Origin: Pseudomonadota bacterium
GTDB taxonomy: Bacteria > Pseudomonadota > Gammaproteobacteria > Xanthomonadales > Ahniellaceae
Direction of reading: 5' to 3'
Length of the DNA: 64,000 nt
Assembly (NCBI GenBank): GCA_022843465.1
Contig: JALHNO010000003.1
Span: 265,044 to 329,043, forward strand
This document shows positions 44,797 to 55,579 of the stretch, in pieces. The notes beneath the pieces are model-generated. The model saw only the letters and a list, made by a program, of their open reading frames with translations, did no database searches and had not been told where the DNA came from. Numbering within the stretch: the stretch's first letter is position 1; each line of letters opens with the position of its first letter. The translations under genes were made by a program, and so were the position numbers.

Positions 44797-46947
44797 TCAG
44801 TTCATCTTCAGCGATTTTTTCAGGAAGGCATAGACGTCGGCGACTTCTTCGATCTGCTTGTCGGTGGGCTTGCCGGCACCATGTCCGGCGCGTGTCTCGA
44901 CCCGGATCAGGATCGGATTGCCGTCCGGATAAGCGGCCTGCAGGGCCGCCGCGAATTTGAAACTGTGGGCCGGATAGACGCGATCATCGCGATCGGCGGT
45001 GGTGATCAGGGTTGCTGGGTAGCTGACGCCGGATTTGATGTTGTGCAGCGGCGAGTAGGCATGCAGGGCCTTGAATTCATCGGCATCCAGCACGCTGCCA
45101 TAGTCCGATTCCCAGGCCCAGCCGATGGTGAAGTCGCGGAAGCGCAGCATGTCGAGCACGCCCACTGCAGGCAGCGCGGCGCCAAACAGTTCCGGCCGCT
45201 GCAGCATGGTGGCGGCGACCAGCAAGCCGCCATTGGACCGGCCGGAGATCGCGAGCCGGGCGGGCTGCGTGTACTTCTCGGCAATCAGATACTCGGCGGC
45301 CGCAGCAAAATCGTCGAATACGTTCTGCTTGTTCTGCTTCATGCCGCCCTCGTGCCAGGGGCTGCCATATTCGCTGCCGCCCCGCAGATTCGCCACCGCG
45401 TAGATGCCGCCCAGTTCCATCCAGGCAATCGTCGCCGGGCTGAAGCGTGGCGTGACCGCAATATTGAATCCGCCATAGCCATAGAGGATCGTGGGATTGC
45501 TGCCGTCGCGGGCCAGTCCCTTGCGCGCACTGATCATCATCGGCACCCGGGTGCCGTCCTTGCTGTTGTAGAAGACCTGGCTGGTCTCGAACTGGCTGCT
45601 GTCGAACTTCACATCAGGCGCGCGGAACACGCTCGTACTGCCGGTGCTGGCGTCATAGTGGTAGACGGTTTCCGGCAGGGTGTAACTGGAAAAGCTGAAG
45701 AAGGTTTCCTTGTCATCTGCACTTCCGCCGAAACCGTCGGCCGCGCCCAGTCCCGGCAGGGCGATTTCGCGCACAAGGCTGCCGTCGAGCCCGAAGACCT
45801 TTACTTCGGATCGGGCATCGCGCAGGTAATGGGCGATCAGCTGATGATTGACCAGGCTCACCCGCGACAGCATCGCGTCCGCTGCGGGCAGCACTGTTTT
45901 CCAGTTCGAGCGTGCCGGCGCCTTCAGGTCGATGGCGATGACGCGGTTGAGCGCGGCCTCATCATTGCTCAACAGGTACAGCGTATCTGCTGAGTTCCCG
46001 ATGTACGTGTATTCGGCGACCAGTTCCTCGATCAGTGCCTGCACAACGCTGTTCGGATCACGCAGGTCCTTGTAGAACAAGCGGTTGCGAACATCGGTGC
46101 CCTGGGTTCCGGTAATGATCAGCAGATTGCCGTCATCGCTGACGGTGGCGCCGAAGCCCCAGTCGGGCTGGTCCGGGCGTTCGAACACCAGGCTGTCCAG
46201 ATCCTGCGATTCGCCCAGCCGATGAAAATAGACCTTCTGGAACTTGTTGATTGCCTTCAGGGCGTTCTCGCCCTTGGGCTCGTCGTAGCGGCTGTAATAG
46301 AAGCCGCTGCCGTCCCTGGCCCAACTGATTTCGGTGAACTTGGCCCAGCGAATCTCGTCGGCGCGGTCATTGCCGCTGGCCACTTCGCGTACCTTGATCG
46401 TGCGCCAGTCCGAGCCGCCGTCCGACAGCCCATAGGCAAAATGGCTGCCATCGTGACTGACGGCAAATTCCGCCAGGGCAATGGTGCCGTCGGCGCTCAG
46501 CGCATTGGGGTCGAGCAGCAGCCGTGCTGCGCCTTCCAGGCCTTCCTGCACATAAATGGGTGACTGGTTCTGCAGACCGTCATTGCGACGGAAGAAGTAC
46601 AGATCGCCGTGTTTCTCCGGCACGCCGAAACGCTCGTAATTCCAGATTTCCTGAAGTCGCTGCTTCAGTTCAGCGCGTCCGGGGACATCGCTGAGGTAGC
46701 CATTGACGAGGGCATTTTCTGCATCGATCCAGGTCTTCAGCTCGGCTGAGTCGAGATTTTCCATCCAGCGGTATGGATCGCTGATTTCGATGCCGTGATA
46801 GCTGTCACGCTGCTCGACCGTATGCGCCGCCGGGTACTGCAGCTTCGCTGTCGTAGTGCCGGTTACGGCGGACTCGGGCTCGCTGCCGCGGTTGCAGGCG
46901 GCGAGCGCGAGCACGCCGATCAGGATAAGCAGGACTTGCTTGCGCAT
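44797..46947 (-). CDS. Prolyl oligopeptidase family serine peptidase (S9A), lipoprotein
   Basis: This 716-residue enzyme is predicted to cut short peptides after proline. The N-terminus is a lipoprotein signal (MRKQVLLILIGVLALAACN), so it is probably anchored in the envelope. A seven-bladed propeller fills the middle. The catalytic domain has the nucleophile Ser in ISGRSNGGLLVAA, Asp in TADRDDRVYPAHS and His in RAGHGAGKPTDKQ. Family stretches YDWFENLDS-like PYRWMENLDSAELKTWIDAEN and YGYGGFNIAVTPRFSP are present. The ATG at 46947 follows GGAG at 6 bp. Both neighbours are unrelated, and a strong hairpin separates it from dnaE. Confidence 0.94.
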   Translation of the reverse strand: MRKQVLLILIGVLALAACNRGSEPESAVTGTTTAKLQYPAAHTVEQRDSYHGIEISDPYRWMENLDSAELKTWIDAENALVNGYLSDVPGRAELKQRLQEIWNYERFGVPEKHGDLYFFRRNDGLQNQSPIYVQEGLEGAARLLLDPNALSADGTIALAEFAVSHDGSHFAYGLSDGGSDWRTIKVREVASGNDRADEIRWAKFTEISWARDGSGFYYSRYDEPKGENALKAINKFQKVYFHRLGESQDLDSLVFERPDQPDWGFGATVSDDGNLLIITGTQGTDVRNRLFYKDLRDPNSVVQALIEELVAEYTYIGNSADTLYLLSNDEAALNRVIAIDLKAPARSNWKTVLPAADAMLSRVSLVNHQLIAHYLRDARSEVKVFGLDGSLVREIALPGLGAADGFGGSADDKETFFSFSSYTLPETVYHYDASTGSTSVFRAPDVKFDSSQFETSQVFYNSKDGTRVPMMISARKGLARDGSNPTILYGYGGFNIAVTPRFSPATIAWMELGGIYAVANLRGGSEYGSPWHEGGMKQNKQNVFDDFAAAAEYLIAEKYTQPARLAISGRSNGGLLVAATMLQRPELFGAALPAVGVLDMLRFRDFTIGWAWESDYGSVLDADEFKALHAYSPLHNIKSGVSYPATLITTADRDDRVYPAHSFKFAAALQAAYPDGNPILIRVETRAGHGAGKPTDKQIEEVADVYAFLKKSLKMN

Positions 46948-47117
46948 GCTGGACTCCGGTTGCCAAGCCCATGAGCATAGCGGGATTGGCAGGCGTCGAC
47001 AGTGCCAATCGCTGGCCTGATCTCGCGAAAAGCTGCGATCGGTGCCGAACCCTTCGGCTTGCTGCGCCAGCGGATGCGGCTACCGCGATGCGCTGCGGCA
47101 GCCGCTGGGCTGCGCAG

Positions 47118-48056
47118 TCATTCCTCGTCGCTGCCCTCGTTGATGCCCTCAAACAGGAAGGTACTCAGATAGCGCTCACCGGTATCCGGCAGCATCGCCA
47201 GGATGACACTGCCGGCCTCGGCGCTGCGTGCAACTTCGAGCGCAGCGGCGAAGGTGCCGCCAGCCGAAATGCCGCAGAAGATGCCTTCCTTCTGGGCCAG
47301 ATCACGCGCGGTATCGCGAGCCAGCACTTCATTGACCGGTACGATCTGGTCGACCACGGCGCGGTTGAGCACGGCCGGAACAAAGTCCGGGGTCCAGCCC
47401 TGGATCTTGTGCGGTTTCCACTCGCCGCCCGCGACCAGCGGCGCGACATCGGGTTCGGTCAGGGCGATGCGGGTCTCGGGCCGGGCCAGCTTGATCATCT
47501 CGCCGGCACCGGTGAGCGTGCCGCCGGTACCCCAGCCGGTGACAAACCAGTCGAGCCGACGGCCGGCGAAGTCGAGCAGGATTTCGGGGCCGGTGGTATT
47601 GCGGTGATAGGCCGGATTGGCCCCGTTTTCAAACTGTCGCGACAGGAAGGCGCCGGTGCGCTTCGCATATTCCTCGGCGCGCCTGACCATGCCGGAACCC
47701 CGTTCCGGGCCCGGCGTCAGAATCACCTTGGCGCCCATGGCCCGCATCAGCTTGCGCCGCTCGATCGAAAAGGTCTCCACCATGAAGGCGACAAACGGGT
47801 AGCCGCGCGCGGCGCAGACCATCGCCAGGGCAATGCCGGTATTGCCCGATGTCGCCTCGACCACGGTCTGGCCGGGCTTGAGCGCACCGGTGCGCTCGGC
47901 CTCGAGAATGATGCCGAGCGCCAGCCTGTCCTTGACCGAGGACATCGGATTGAAGGCCTCGATCTTCACATACATGTCAATGCCGGCAGGCGCCAGGCGA
48001 TTGATCCGCACGATCGGTGTGCGTCCGATGGTTTCCAGAATATTGTTGTAGATCAT
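47118..48056 (-). CDS. cysK: Cysteine synthase (PLP-dependent)
   Basis: This 312-residue enzyme makes cysteine from an O-acylserine and sulfide. The PLP-binding Lys42 lies in NPMSSVKDRLALGII, followed by EATSGNTGIALAMVCAARGY and the phosphate-binding GWGTGGTLTGAGEMIK. The C-terminal Ser loop is CGISAGGTFAAAL. The ATG at 48056 follows GGAGG at 9 bp. If the MetX-family gene in this window is a serine O-succinyltransferase, its product would be the substrate for this type of enzyme; that link is inferred. It is divergent from recQ. Confidence 0.93.
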   Translation of the reverse strand: MIYNNILETIGRTPIVRINRLAPAGIDMYVKIEAFNPMSSVKDRLALGIILEAERTGALKPGQTVVEATSGNTGIALAMVCAARGYPFVAFMVETFSIERRKLMRAMGAKVILTPGPERGSGMVRRAEEYAKRTGAFLSRQFENGANPAYHRNTTGPEILLDFAGRRLDWFVTGWGTGGTLTGAGEMIKLARPETRIALTEPDVAPLVAGGEWKPHKIQGWTPDFVPAVLNRAVVDQIVPVNEVLARDTARDLAQKEGIFCGISAGGTFAAALEVARSAEAGSVILAMLPDTGERYLSTFLFEGINEGSDEE

Positions 48057-48256
48057 GGGCTGTGTCCTCCGCTGATGAAATCAATACGTGCCGCGCCGTG
48101 CGAGCAGAATCCGGGATGCGTTGATGCAGTGGCCGTACCAACCAGGCGCATCTGCCGTGCGCGGCCGGCGGGATGAGCAGTGTGCACCGATCCGGCGGAA
48201 TTTCGCGAGCTGCAACCTGCGTTGCAGTAGACTGGGCGCTTTCCTGAGGAGGCCTC

Positions 48257-50059
48257 ATGGACGAAGCCCTCGCCACCCTGCAACGCGTGTTCGGCTACTC
48301 CCGTTTTCGCGGGCCGCAGGCCGAGATCGTCGCGCACGTCATCGCCGGTGGCGATGCCCTGGTGCTGATGCCCACTGGTGGCGGCAAGTCGATCTGCTAT
48401 CAGCTCCCTGCGCTGGTGCGCCCGGGTTGCGGTGTCGTGGTGTCGCCTCTGATCGCCCTGATGCAGGACCAGGTCAGCGCGATGGCCGAGCTGGGCGTGC
48501 GTGCCGCCTTTCTCAATTCCACCCTGGATGCCGCCGAGGCCAGCGCGATCGAGTCGCGTCTGCTGCGCGGCGAACTGGACCTGCTCTATGTCGCGCCCGA
48601 GCGGCTGACCACGGGGCGCTGCCTGGACCTGCTGGCGCGCGCCAATATCGCCTTGTTTGCCATCGACGAAGCGCACTGCGTCAGTCAGTGGGGCCACGAT
48701 TTCCGCCCCGAGTACATCCAGCTTTCGATCCTGCACGAGCGCTATCCGGGTATTCCGCGCATTGCCCTCACTGCGACCGCCGACGCCATCACCCGCGCCG
48801 AGATCCGCGCCCGGCTTGAGCTGGAGGAAGCGCCGGTCTTCGTTTCGAGCTTCGATCGTCCCAATATCCGCTACGCAATCGAAACCAAGCGCAGCGATCC
48901 GACCCGTCAGTTGCTGAGCTTTCTCGCGCGTCATTCCGGGCAGGCAGGCATCGTCTACTGCCTGTCGCGCCGCCGGGTCGACGAGGTCGCGGCCTTGCTG
49001 CAGGAGCAGGGCATCAACGCGCTGGCCTATCACGCCGGCCTCGCTGCTGATCGGCGTGCCGAGCACCAGCGGCGCTTTCTGCTCGAAGAGGGCGTTGTCA
49101 TGGTGGCCACTATCGCGTTTGGCATGGGGATCGACAAGCCCGATGTCAGATTCGTTGCGCATATCGATATGCCGCGCAGCGTCGAGGCCTACTATCAGGA
49201 GACTGGACGCGCCGGGCGCGACGGCGCCGCGGCGGAAGCCTGGATGATCTACGGGCTCGGCGACATCGTCCAGCAGCGGCGCTTCATAGACTCATCCGAA
49301 GGCAGCGACAGCCATCGCCGGACTTCATTGCAGAAGCTCGACGCCCTGGTCAGTCTCTGCGAGTCCACCGGCTGTCGGCGCGTGCAATTGCTGGGCTATT
49401 TTTCGGAGGCTGCCGGGCCCTGCGGCAATTGCGACAACTGCCTGTCGCCGCCGCAGACCGAGGATGTGACCGAACTGGCCAAGCTCGCCTTGAGCGCGGT
49501 CTACCGCACCGGTCAGCGCTTTGGTGCCCAGCATATCGTCGATGTGCTGCTCGGCAAGGACGGCGAGCGCATGAGCTCGTTCGGGCATGACCAGCTCGGC
49601 GTGTTCGGCAAGGGGCGTGGCACTGACGCCACCACCTGGCGCGCGCTGATCCGCACCCTGCTTGGGCTCGGCCTGCTGCGGACCGATCAGGCCGCGTTCG
49701 GCGGCATCAGCCTGGATGCCTCGGCGCGCGAGGTGCTGAGCGCGGGCCGCAAGGTCGTCATGCGCAAGGCTGAGCCCGCTGATCGCCAGCGCGCACGCCG
49801 CAAGGCAGCGGTTGCCGGCGAGCCCGCGGCGGTCGAGGGAATCGACGCGTCATTGCGGCAGAAGTTGAAGGTCTGGCGGCTGGGGGTCGCGCGTGAACAC
49901 AGTGTGCCGCCCTATGTGGTGTTCCACGACAGCACCCTCGATCAGATCGCGGCGCGTCGGCCGCAGAGCCTGGGCGAGCTTTCCACGATATCCGGTGTTG
50001 GCCAGGCCAAGCTCGATCGTTACGGCGCCGCGCTGCTGGAACTGCTGCGCGAAAGCTGA
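48257..50059 (+). CDS. recQ: ATP-dependent DNA helicase RecQ
   Basis: RecQ unwinds DNA 3' to 5' in recombination and fork repair. The 600-residue protein has all domains: the helicase core with the Walker A motif [15 protein letters not shown], the DEAH box [19 protein letters not shown] and motif [12 protein letters not shown]; the RQC zinc site (CESTGC, CGNCDNC); a winged helix with a [22 protein letters not shown] stretch; and a C-terminal HRDC domain ([22 protein letters not shown]). The ATG at 48257 follows AGGAGG. It is convergent with the hemolysin III gene, 12 bp apart. Confidence 0.97.
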   Translation: MDEALATLQRVFGYSRFRGPQAEIVAHVIAGGDALVLMPTGGGKSICYQLPALVRPGCGVVVSPLIALMQDQVSAMAELGVRAAFLNSTLDAAEASAIESRLLRGELDLLYVAPERLTTGRCLDLLARANIALFAIDEAHCVSQWGHDFRPEYIQLSILHERYPGIPRIALTATADAITRAEIRARLELEEAPVFVSSFDRPNIRYAIETKRSDPTRQLLSFLARHSGQAGIVYCLSRRRVDEVAALLQEQGINALAYHAGLAADRRAEHQRRFLLEEGVVMVATIAFGMGIDKPDVRFVAHIDMPRSVEAYYQETGRAGRDGAAAEAWMIYGLGDIVQQRRFIDSSEGSDSHRRTSLQKLDALVSLCESTGCRRVQLLGYFSEAAGPCGNCDNCLSPPQTEDVTELAKLALSAVYRTGQRFGAQHIVDVLLGKDGERMSSFGHDQLGVFGKGRGTDATTWRALIRTLLGLGLLRTDQAAFGGISLDASAREVLSAGRKVVMRKAEPADRQRARRKAAVAGEPAAVEGIDASLRQKLKVWRLGVAREHSVPPYVVFHDSTLDQIAARRPQSLGELSTISGVGQAKLDRYGAALLELLRES

Positions 50060-50071
50060 GTGCCACGGATA

Positions 50072-50728
50072 TCAGGCGCCGGGTGCGTCGAGCACCTGCA
50101 TCGACACCGCGACGAAATGGCAGACACTGCCGAGCAGCACGAACAGGTGCCAGATCGCATGCGCGTAGGGAATGCGCCGACTCATGTAGAACACCGTGCC
50201 GGCGGTGTAGGCGACGCCGCCACCGAACAACCAGGCAATCGTCACGGCATCGACCTGCTGGATCAGCGGCTGGATCGCAAACACGATGATCCAGCCCATC
50301 GCGATGTAGATCAGGGTCGACAGCCCCTTGAAGCGGCCGGTAAAGAACAGCTTGAACACGACGCCGATGATCGCAAGCGTCCAGATCGCAGCGAACAGCC
50401 ACCAGCCGCCATGCTGACGCAGTCCGACCAGGGTGAACGGTGTATAGGTGCCGGCGATCAGAAGAAAGATCGCACAGTGGTCGAAGACCTTGAGGCGGGC
50501 CTTGGCGGCCTGGTGCGGGATCGCGTGATACAAGGTAGACGCGATGTAGAGCAGGAGCAGGGTGATGCCGAACACGATCGCGCCGGCCAGTTGCCAGGGG
50601 CTGCCCCACAGCGCAGCAAGCGTGATCAGCACCGCGCCGGCGCCGAGGCTGACAATGGCGCCCAGTCCGTGCGTCAACGCGCTCCAGAGTTCCTCGCGAA
50701 AGCTGTGGTGCTCCTCTACCGTATTCAT
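50072..50728 (-). CDS. Hemolysin III / PAQR-family membrane protein (YqfA-like)
   Basis: This 218-residue inner-membrane protein has seven predicted membrane segments and the family's metal-site residues, seen in IASTLYHAIPH and the C-terminal HAIWHLFVLLGSVCHFVAV, with DHCAIFLLIAGTYTPF between. The name hemolysin III is historical; bacterial members are probably membrane-homeostasis proteins or hydrolases related to PAQR receptors. The ATG at 50728 follows GGAG at 5 bp; a TTG 18 bases upstream is also in frame. It lies between the convergent recQ and the co-directional typA. Confidence 0.92.
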   Translation of the reverse strand: MNTVEEHHSFREELWSALTHGLGAIVSLGAGAVLITLAALWGSPWQLAGAIVFGITLLLLYIASTLYHAIPHQAAKARLKVFDHCAIFLLIAGTYTPFTLVGLRQHGGWWLFAAIWTLAIIGVVFKLFFTGRFKGLSTLIYIAMGWIIVFAIQPLIQQVDAVTIAWLFGGGVAYTAGTVFYMSRRIPYAHAIWHLFVLLGSVCHFVAVSMQVLDAPGA

Positions 50729-50863
50729 GCTGGCTCCGTGCGACAACCCAACAGGACACGCGCAAGGCTGGCGCAGATTGTCAGAGCTTGCAAGGGATCG
50801 GCCAGGCTTTGGACGTACCCCGGCTGAACGCCGCGCACCTGCAATCAGGTGGCGGCGTCTGGC

Positions 50864-52693
50864 TCAGGCAGCGCGCGAGGCCCGCTTGCGGTCGTTTTCG
50901 GTCAGATGACGCTTGCGCAGCCGGATCGCGTGCGGGGTCACCTCGACCAGTTCGTCGTCCTGGATGAACTCCAGCGCCTGCTCCAGCGAGAACTTCACCG
51001 GCGGCGTCAGCATCAGCATGTCGTCCTTGCCGGAGGCGCGGAAGTTGGTCAGCTGCTTGGCACGCAGGGCGTTGACGGTCAGGTCATTGTCCTTGGCATG
51101 GATGCCGACGATCTGGCCTTCGTAGATTTCCTGGTTCGGTTCGACGAACAGGCGGCCGCGCTCCTGCATGGCGAACTGCGCGTAAGCCGGTGACGGCCCG
51201 GTGCCATTGGAAATCATCACGCCGTTCTGGCGGCTGCCGATGCTGCCTTCGGTCTTCGGACCGTAATGGTCGAAGACATGGAACAGCAGACCGGTACCGG
51301 CGGTGATCGTGCGGAACTCGGTCTGGAAACCGATCAGGCCACGTGCCGGGATGATGTAGTCCAGCCGGACGCGACCACGGCCATCGGGCTCCATATTGCT
51401 CAGCTGTGCCTTGCGCTCGCCCAGTCGTTGCATGACGCCACCCTGGAACTGCTCTTCGAGATCGCAGACCAACTGCTCGAACGGCTCCATCAGCTTGCCG
51501 TCGATTTCCTTGATGATGACTTCAGGACGCGAGACGGCAAGCTCATAGCCTTCTCGGCGCATGTTTTCGATCAGGATCGAGAGATGCAGCTCGCCGCGGC
51601 CGGAAACCTTGAATTTCTCTGCCTCGTCGGTCTCTTCAACCTTGAGCGCCACGTTGTGCATCAACTCGCGCATCAGGCGATCGCGCAGCTGGCGGCTGGT
51701 CAGGAACTTGCCGCCGCTTTCTTCCTTGCGGCCCGCGAACGGCGAGTTGTTGACCTGGAACGTCATGCTGATGGTCGGCTCGTCGACAGTCAGTGCCGGC
51801 AGCGCTTCCGGTACATCGGGTGCGCAGATGGTGTCCGAGATGCCGAGTGCCTCGATGCCATTGATGGCGACAATGTCACCAGCCTGTGCTTCCGCGACCT
51901 CGCGACGCTCCAGGCCCATGAAGCCGAGCACCTGCAGGATGCGGCCATTGCGCTTGACACCTTCGCGATTGACGATCGAGACCTGCGAATTGGTCTTGAC
52001 GCGGCCACGCTGAATGCGGCCGATGCCGATCAGTCCAACATAGTTGTTGTAGTCGAGCTGGCTGATCCGCATCTGGAACGGGCCATCCGGATCGACGTCG
52101 GGCGCCTTGACGTTGGCGATGATGCTCTCGAACAGCGGGTCCATATTGCCTTCGCGCACGTCCGGGCTGAGACCGGCGTAGCCGTGCAGTGCCGAGGCGT
52201 AGACGACCGGGAAATCCAGCTGTTCCTCGGTGGCACCGAGACGATCAAACAGATCGAAGGTGGCATTGAGTACCCAGTCCGGGCGCGCGCCCGGGCGGTC
52301 GACCTTGTTGACCACCACGATCGGCTTGAAGCCCATCTGGAACGCCTTCTGGGTCACGAAGCGGGTCTGCGGCATCGGGCCGTCGAAGGCGTCGACCAGG
52401 ATCAGTACCGAATCGACCATCGACAGCACGCGCTCGACTTCGCCGCCGAAGTCGGCATGTCCGGGCGTATCGACGATATTGATGCGGTAGTCGCGCCAGG
52501 TGATGGCAGTGTTCTTGGCGAGAATGGTGATCCCGCGCTCCTTCTCGATGTCATTGGAATCCATGACGCGATCAGGAACGATCTGACGCTCGCTGAGGGT
52601 GCCGGATTGACGCAGCAGGCAGTCGACGAGGGTGGTCTTGCCGTGGTCGACGTGGGCGACAATGGCGATGTTGCGGAGATTCTGGATGGACAT
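50864..52693 (-). CDS. typA: Ribosome-associated translational GTPase TypA/BipA
   Basis: TypA binds ribosomes as a GTPase and helps with stress and cold adaptation and ribosome assembly. The 609-residue protein has the EF-G-like motifs: P-loop [10 protein letters not shown] at residues 11-20, [15 protein letters not shown] and [12 protein letters not shown]. The TypA-specific C-terminal half includes [28 protein letters not shown] and a [31 protein letters not shown] end. The ATG at 52693 gives the conserved start [18 protein letters not shown]; no strong ribosome binding site is seen. It is divergent from the channel gene. Confidence 0.97.
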   Translation of the reverse strand: MSIQNLRNIAIVAHVDHGKTTLVDCLLRQSGTLSERQIVPDRVMDSNDIEKERGITILAKNTAITWRDYRINIVDTPGHADFGGEVERVLSMVDSVLILVDAFDGPMPQTRFVTQKAFQMGFKPIVVVNKVDRPGARPDWVLNATFDLFDRLGATEEQLDFPVVYASALHGYAGLSPDVREGNMDPLFESIIANVKAPDVDPDGPFQMRISQLDYNNYVGLIGIGRIQRGRVKTNSQVSIVNREGVKRNGRILQVLGFMGLERREVAEAQAGDIVAINGIEALGISDTICAPDVPEALPALTVDEPTISMTFQVNNSPFAGRKEESGGKFLTSRQLRDRLMRELMHNVALKVEETDEAEKFKVSGRGELHLSILIENMRREGYELAVSRPEVIIKEIDGKLMEPFEQLVCDLEEQFQGGVMQRLGERKAQLSNMEPDGRGRVRLDYIIPARGLIGFQTEFRTITAGTGLLFHVFDHYGPKTEGSIGSRQNGVMISNGTGPSPAYAQFAMQERGRLFVEPNQEIYEGQIVGIHAKDNDLTVNALRAKQLTNFRASGKDDMLMLTPPVKFSLEQALEFIQDDELVEVTPHAIRLRKRHLTENDRKRASRAA

Positions 52694-52865
52694 GACGAAG
52701 GCCGCGTGCGTTGACCGCCGCGGTGGGGCACATGTGGGAGAAGGGCGCGGAGTATAGCCGAACCAGGTTAGAGCGTTGTGTCGCATTCACCCGCCGTTAA
52801 AAAACCTTTCACACTCGCTTTGCCTCGGCTAGATTCGGCGTTTGTTGACAAGTTGGTCTTTCTGC

Positions 52866-54776
52866 ATGCCTCCCATCGCAAACGGCTGGCGCGATCACCT
52901 GCGCTATCGATTCGAAAACACCCTGTCCAAGGGCGCCATCGCCATCATCGCCTGGCTGGCGATCCTGTCCTCGACCATCGTCCTGCTGGCGGCGCTGGGC
53001 CTTGGTCTGCTGCGCATCACCCCCGACCCAGCGGATCCCTCGGCGCAGTTCGGCTGGATCGAGGGTGGCTGGCAGAGCCTGATGCATGCGATGGACCCGG
53101 GGACCCTGGCCGGCGATCAGGGCTGGGCGCTGCGGATCCTGATGCTGCTGGTCACGGTCGGTGGCATCTTCATCGTCAGCATGCTGATTGGCACCATCAC
53201 CTCGGGGCTGGAAGCCAGACTGGCCGAGCTGCGCAAGGGCCGATCGCGGGTCATCGAGACCCAGCACACCCTGATTCTGGGCTGGTCCAGCAAGGTCTAC
53301 TCGATCATCGGCGAGTTGCTGATTGCCAACGAGAACCAGAAGAAGCCCCGGATCGTGATCCTCGCCGATCGCGACAAGGTCGAGATGGAAGACGACATCC
53401 GTGCCAAATTCCCGAGCACGCGCAATACCGTGGTGATCTGCCGGCGTGGCGATCCGCTCGATCTCGACGACCTGGCCGTGGTCGACCCGCATTCGGCGCG
53501 TTCGATCATCATTCTCGCGCCGGAATCAGAGAACCCCGATATCCATGTGATCAAGTCGGTGATGGCGGTCACCAACAACCCGGCGCGCAAGGCCGAGCCG
53601 TATCACATCGTCGCCGAGATACGCGATGCCCGCAACCTGGAAGCCGCCCATCTGGTCGGCGGCGACGAAGCGATTTTCGTCCGGGGCGAGGATCTGATCG
53701 CCCGGGTTACCGCGCAGACCTGCCGGCAGTCCGGCCTGAGCGTGGTCTACACCGAATTGCTCGACTTTGACGGTGCCGAGATCTACTTCAAGGAAGAGCC
53801 CGGACTGGTTGGAAAGACCTACCGCGAAGTACTCGGGGCATTCGAGGAATCGGCGGTCATGGGGTTGATGCGTGCCAGTGGCGAGGTGCTGATCAATCCG
53901 CCGATGCAGACGCGGATCGCCGCTGGTGATCAGGTCATTGCGATCAGCGAGGACGATGACACCATCGTACTGTCGAAATCCGCGGCCCCGGTGATCGACC
54001 GCCGCGCGATCGTCAACGGCGCCAAGACCGAGGCTGCGCCGGAACGCACCCTGCTGCTGGGCTGGAACGAGAAGGCCGAGGCCATCATCCAGGAGCTCGA
54101 CAATTACGTGGCGCCGGGTTCCGAGGTCGTGGTGCTCTGTCAGCATGACGGTGCGCGCGATGCACTGATCGCGATGTCCAAGCGCTTGAGCCGGCAAAAG
54201 GTCCGCTTCGCCGATGGCGCGATCACCGACCGACGCACGCTTGATGCGCTCAAGGTGCAGGACTTCGATCACATCATCCTCCTCAGCTATACCCAGCTGC
54301 CGGTACAGGAGGCCGACGCGCAGACGCTGATTTCATTGCTGCATCTGCGCAATATCGCCCAGGCCAGCGGCAAGGACATGAGCATTGTCAGCGAGATGAT
54401 GGATATCAAGAACCGGGCGCTGGCGCAGGTGGCGCAGGCCGATGACTTCATCGTCAGCGACAAGCTTGCCAGTCTGATGCTCTCGCAGCTGTCCGAGAAC
54501 AAGGCGCTCGACAAGGTGTTCCGCCAGCTCTTCGCCGCGGAAGGTTCGGAAATCTATATCCGTCCCATCGGCCAGTACGTCCGTCCCGGCGTTCCGGTGA
54601 GCTTTCACACCCTGCTTGAGGCGGCCGCCCTACGTGGTGAAACGGCGCTGGGCTATCGCTTGGCTGCGCATTCCAGCGATGCCGCGCAGGGCTATGGGGT
54701 CAAGGTCAACCCGGTGAAGTCGGAGCGGCTGAGTTTTGCCGTCGAAGACCAGATCATCGTTCTGGCGGAAGACTGA
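52866..54776 (+). CDS. CASTOR/POLLUX-like ion-channel family protein with RCK-type NAD-binding domains
   Basis: This 636-residue protein resembles the CASTOR/POLLUX/SYM8 family, known in plants as nuclear cation channels for symbiotic calcium signalling. Two membrane segments (about residues 23-49 and 88-112) enclose a pore-like loop containing FGWIEGGWQSLMHAMDPGTLAGDQG. Two tandem regulator domains follow: one starts at HTLILGWSSKVYSIIGELLIAN, the other at RTLLLGWNEKAEAIIQELDNYV, both Rossmann-like. A homotetrameric membrane channel gated by a ligand is the expected form. The ATG at 52866 has no clear ribosome binding site. The ion carried and the signal are unknown. Confidence 0.88.
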   Translation: MPPIANGWRDHLRYRFENTLSKGAIAIIAWLAILSSTIVLLAALGLGLLRITPDPADPSAQFGWIEGGWQSLMHAMDPGTLAGDQGWALRILMLLVTVGGIFIVSMLIGTITSGLEARLAELRKGRSRVIETQHTLILGWSSKVYSIIGELLIANENQKKPRIVILADRDKVEMEDDIRAKFPSTRNTVVICRRGDPLDLDDLAVVDPHSARSIIILAPESENPDIHVIKSVMAVTNNPARKAEPYHIVAEIRDARNLEAAHLVGGDEAIFVRGEDLIARVTAQTCRQSGLSVVYTELLDFDGAEIYFKEEPGLVGKTYREVLGAFEESAVMGLMRASGEVLINPPMQTRIAAGDQVIAISEDDDTIVLSKSAAPVIDRRAIVNGAKTEAAPERTLLLGWNEKAEAIIQELDNYVAPGSEVVVLCQHDGARDALIAMSKRLSRQKVRFADGAITDRRTLDALKVQDFDHIILLSYTQLPVQEADAQTLISLLHLRNIAQASGKDMSIVSEMMDIKNRALAQVAQADDFIVSDKLASLMLSQLSENKALDKVFRQLFAAEGSEIYIRPIGQYVRPGVPVSFHTLLEAAALRGETALGYRLAAHSSDAAQGYGVKVNPVKSERLSFAVEDQIIVLAED

Positions 54777-54807
54777 GTGAGCGCGGCCGCTGCCGGCCGC
54801 TCCCGGC

Positions 54808-55470
54808 TCAGCGTCGAACCTGGACAGGTTTGATGCCCTTGCTGACCGAGCGGGTCAGCACGTAGACCGATGCCGGCGGCAGATTGCGCAGGGTAAATCC
54901 GGCGCGTCGGGCGTGCAGGCCGAGTTGGCGCATGACCGAGTTCTTCACCGGATTGGTCGGGCCGTAGGTGAACTGGATGAACCGGCCGTCCGGTGCCAGC
55001 GCCTCAAAGGCAGGCAACAGGATCTCGCTCTGCAACTCGGCGTTCATCGACAGCAGGCCAAGTCCGCTGATGATGGCGTCAACGCCGCCGGGCTCGGCGA
55101 ACTCCGCTTCGCGAATCACCTGCACGATATTGCGGGCGTCGGCACAGACGATCGGTGTGTCCGGAAAGCGCTGTTGCAGATGCTGGTGCAGGGTTTCATT
55201 CAATTCGAAGACCAGCAGGTGCCCAGGCTCCAGTCCGCGCCGCAGCAGGGCTTCGGTAAACACACCGGTGCCACCGCCCAATTCGACCACGCGGCGCGGC
55301 GCGGCGGGCAGTTCCCGCAACATCTCGATGGCGAGTTCCTGGCTGCTGGGGGATACCGCCGCCGTGGTGAGCGGGGCTTTCAGCCACTGCCGAAAGAACG
55401 TCCAGGCGACCGTGGCATCTTCGCGCTTGCGCTGCAGCACTTCGGTCAACTTGTTTGCGCGTGGCCCCAT
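54808..55470 (-). CDS. PmtA-like phospholipid N-methyltransferase (class I SAM methyltransferase)
   Basis: This 220-residue methyltransferase has motif I in VVELGGGTGVFTEALLRRGL and downstream LLVFELNETLHQHLQQRFPDTPIVCADA. It begins with WTFFRQWLKAPLTTAAVSPSSQELA, a start found in PmtA-like enzymes that methylate phosphatidylethanolamine and in related rRNA-dimethylase-like proteins. DAIISGLGLLSMNAELQSEIL and FIQFTYGPTNPV also fit that group. Phosphatidylcholine synthesis in this organism is therefore possible but unproven. The ATG at 55470 has weak upstream signals (GAGGGGGCCGC). It is convergent with the channel gene. Confidence 0.82.
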   Translation of the reverse strand: MGPRANKLTEVLQRKREDATVAWTFFRQWLKAPLTTAAVSPSSQELAIEMLRELPAAPRRVVELGGGTGVFTEALLRRGLEPGHLLVFELNETLHQHLQQRFPDTPIVCADARNIVQVIREAEFAEPGGVDAIISGLGLLSMNAELQSEILLPAFEALAPDGRFIQFTYGPTNPVKNSVMRQLGLHARRAGFTLRNLPPASVYVLTRSVSKGIKPVQVRR

Positions 55471-55579
55471 GCGGCCCCCTCGAATGATCAGGCGCCATCA
55501 TAGGTGGGAATGCTGACAAGGCAAGCAAGTTTTCCAGTCAGGCCGGCGACAGTGCCGCCGTCGCCGGGCTCTGGCTGAA

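Noticed and set aside
41850..44960. A 1036-codon open frame on the plus strand opposite dnaE
   Set aside because: It mirrors dnaE and arises from the GC-rich codon bias; it has no ribosome binding site or family pattern. Similar long antisense frames at 442-2982, 10496-12463 and 61254-63827 were rejected for the same reason.
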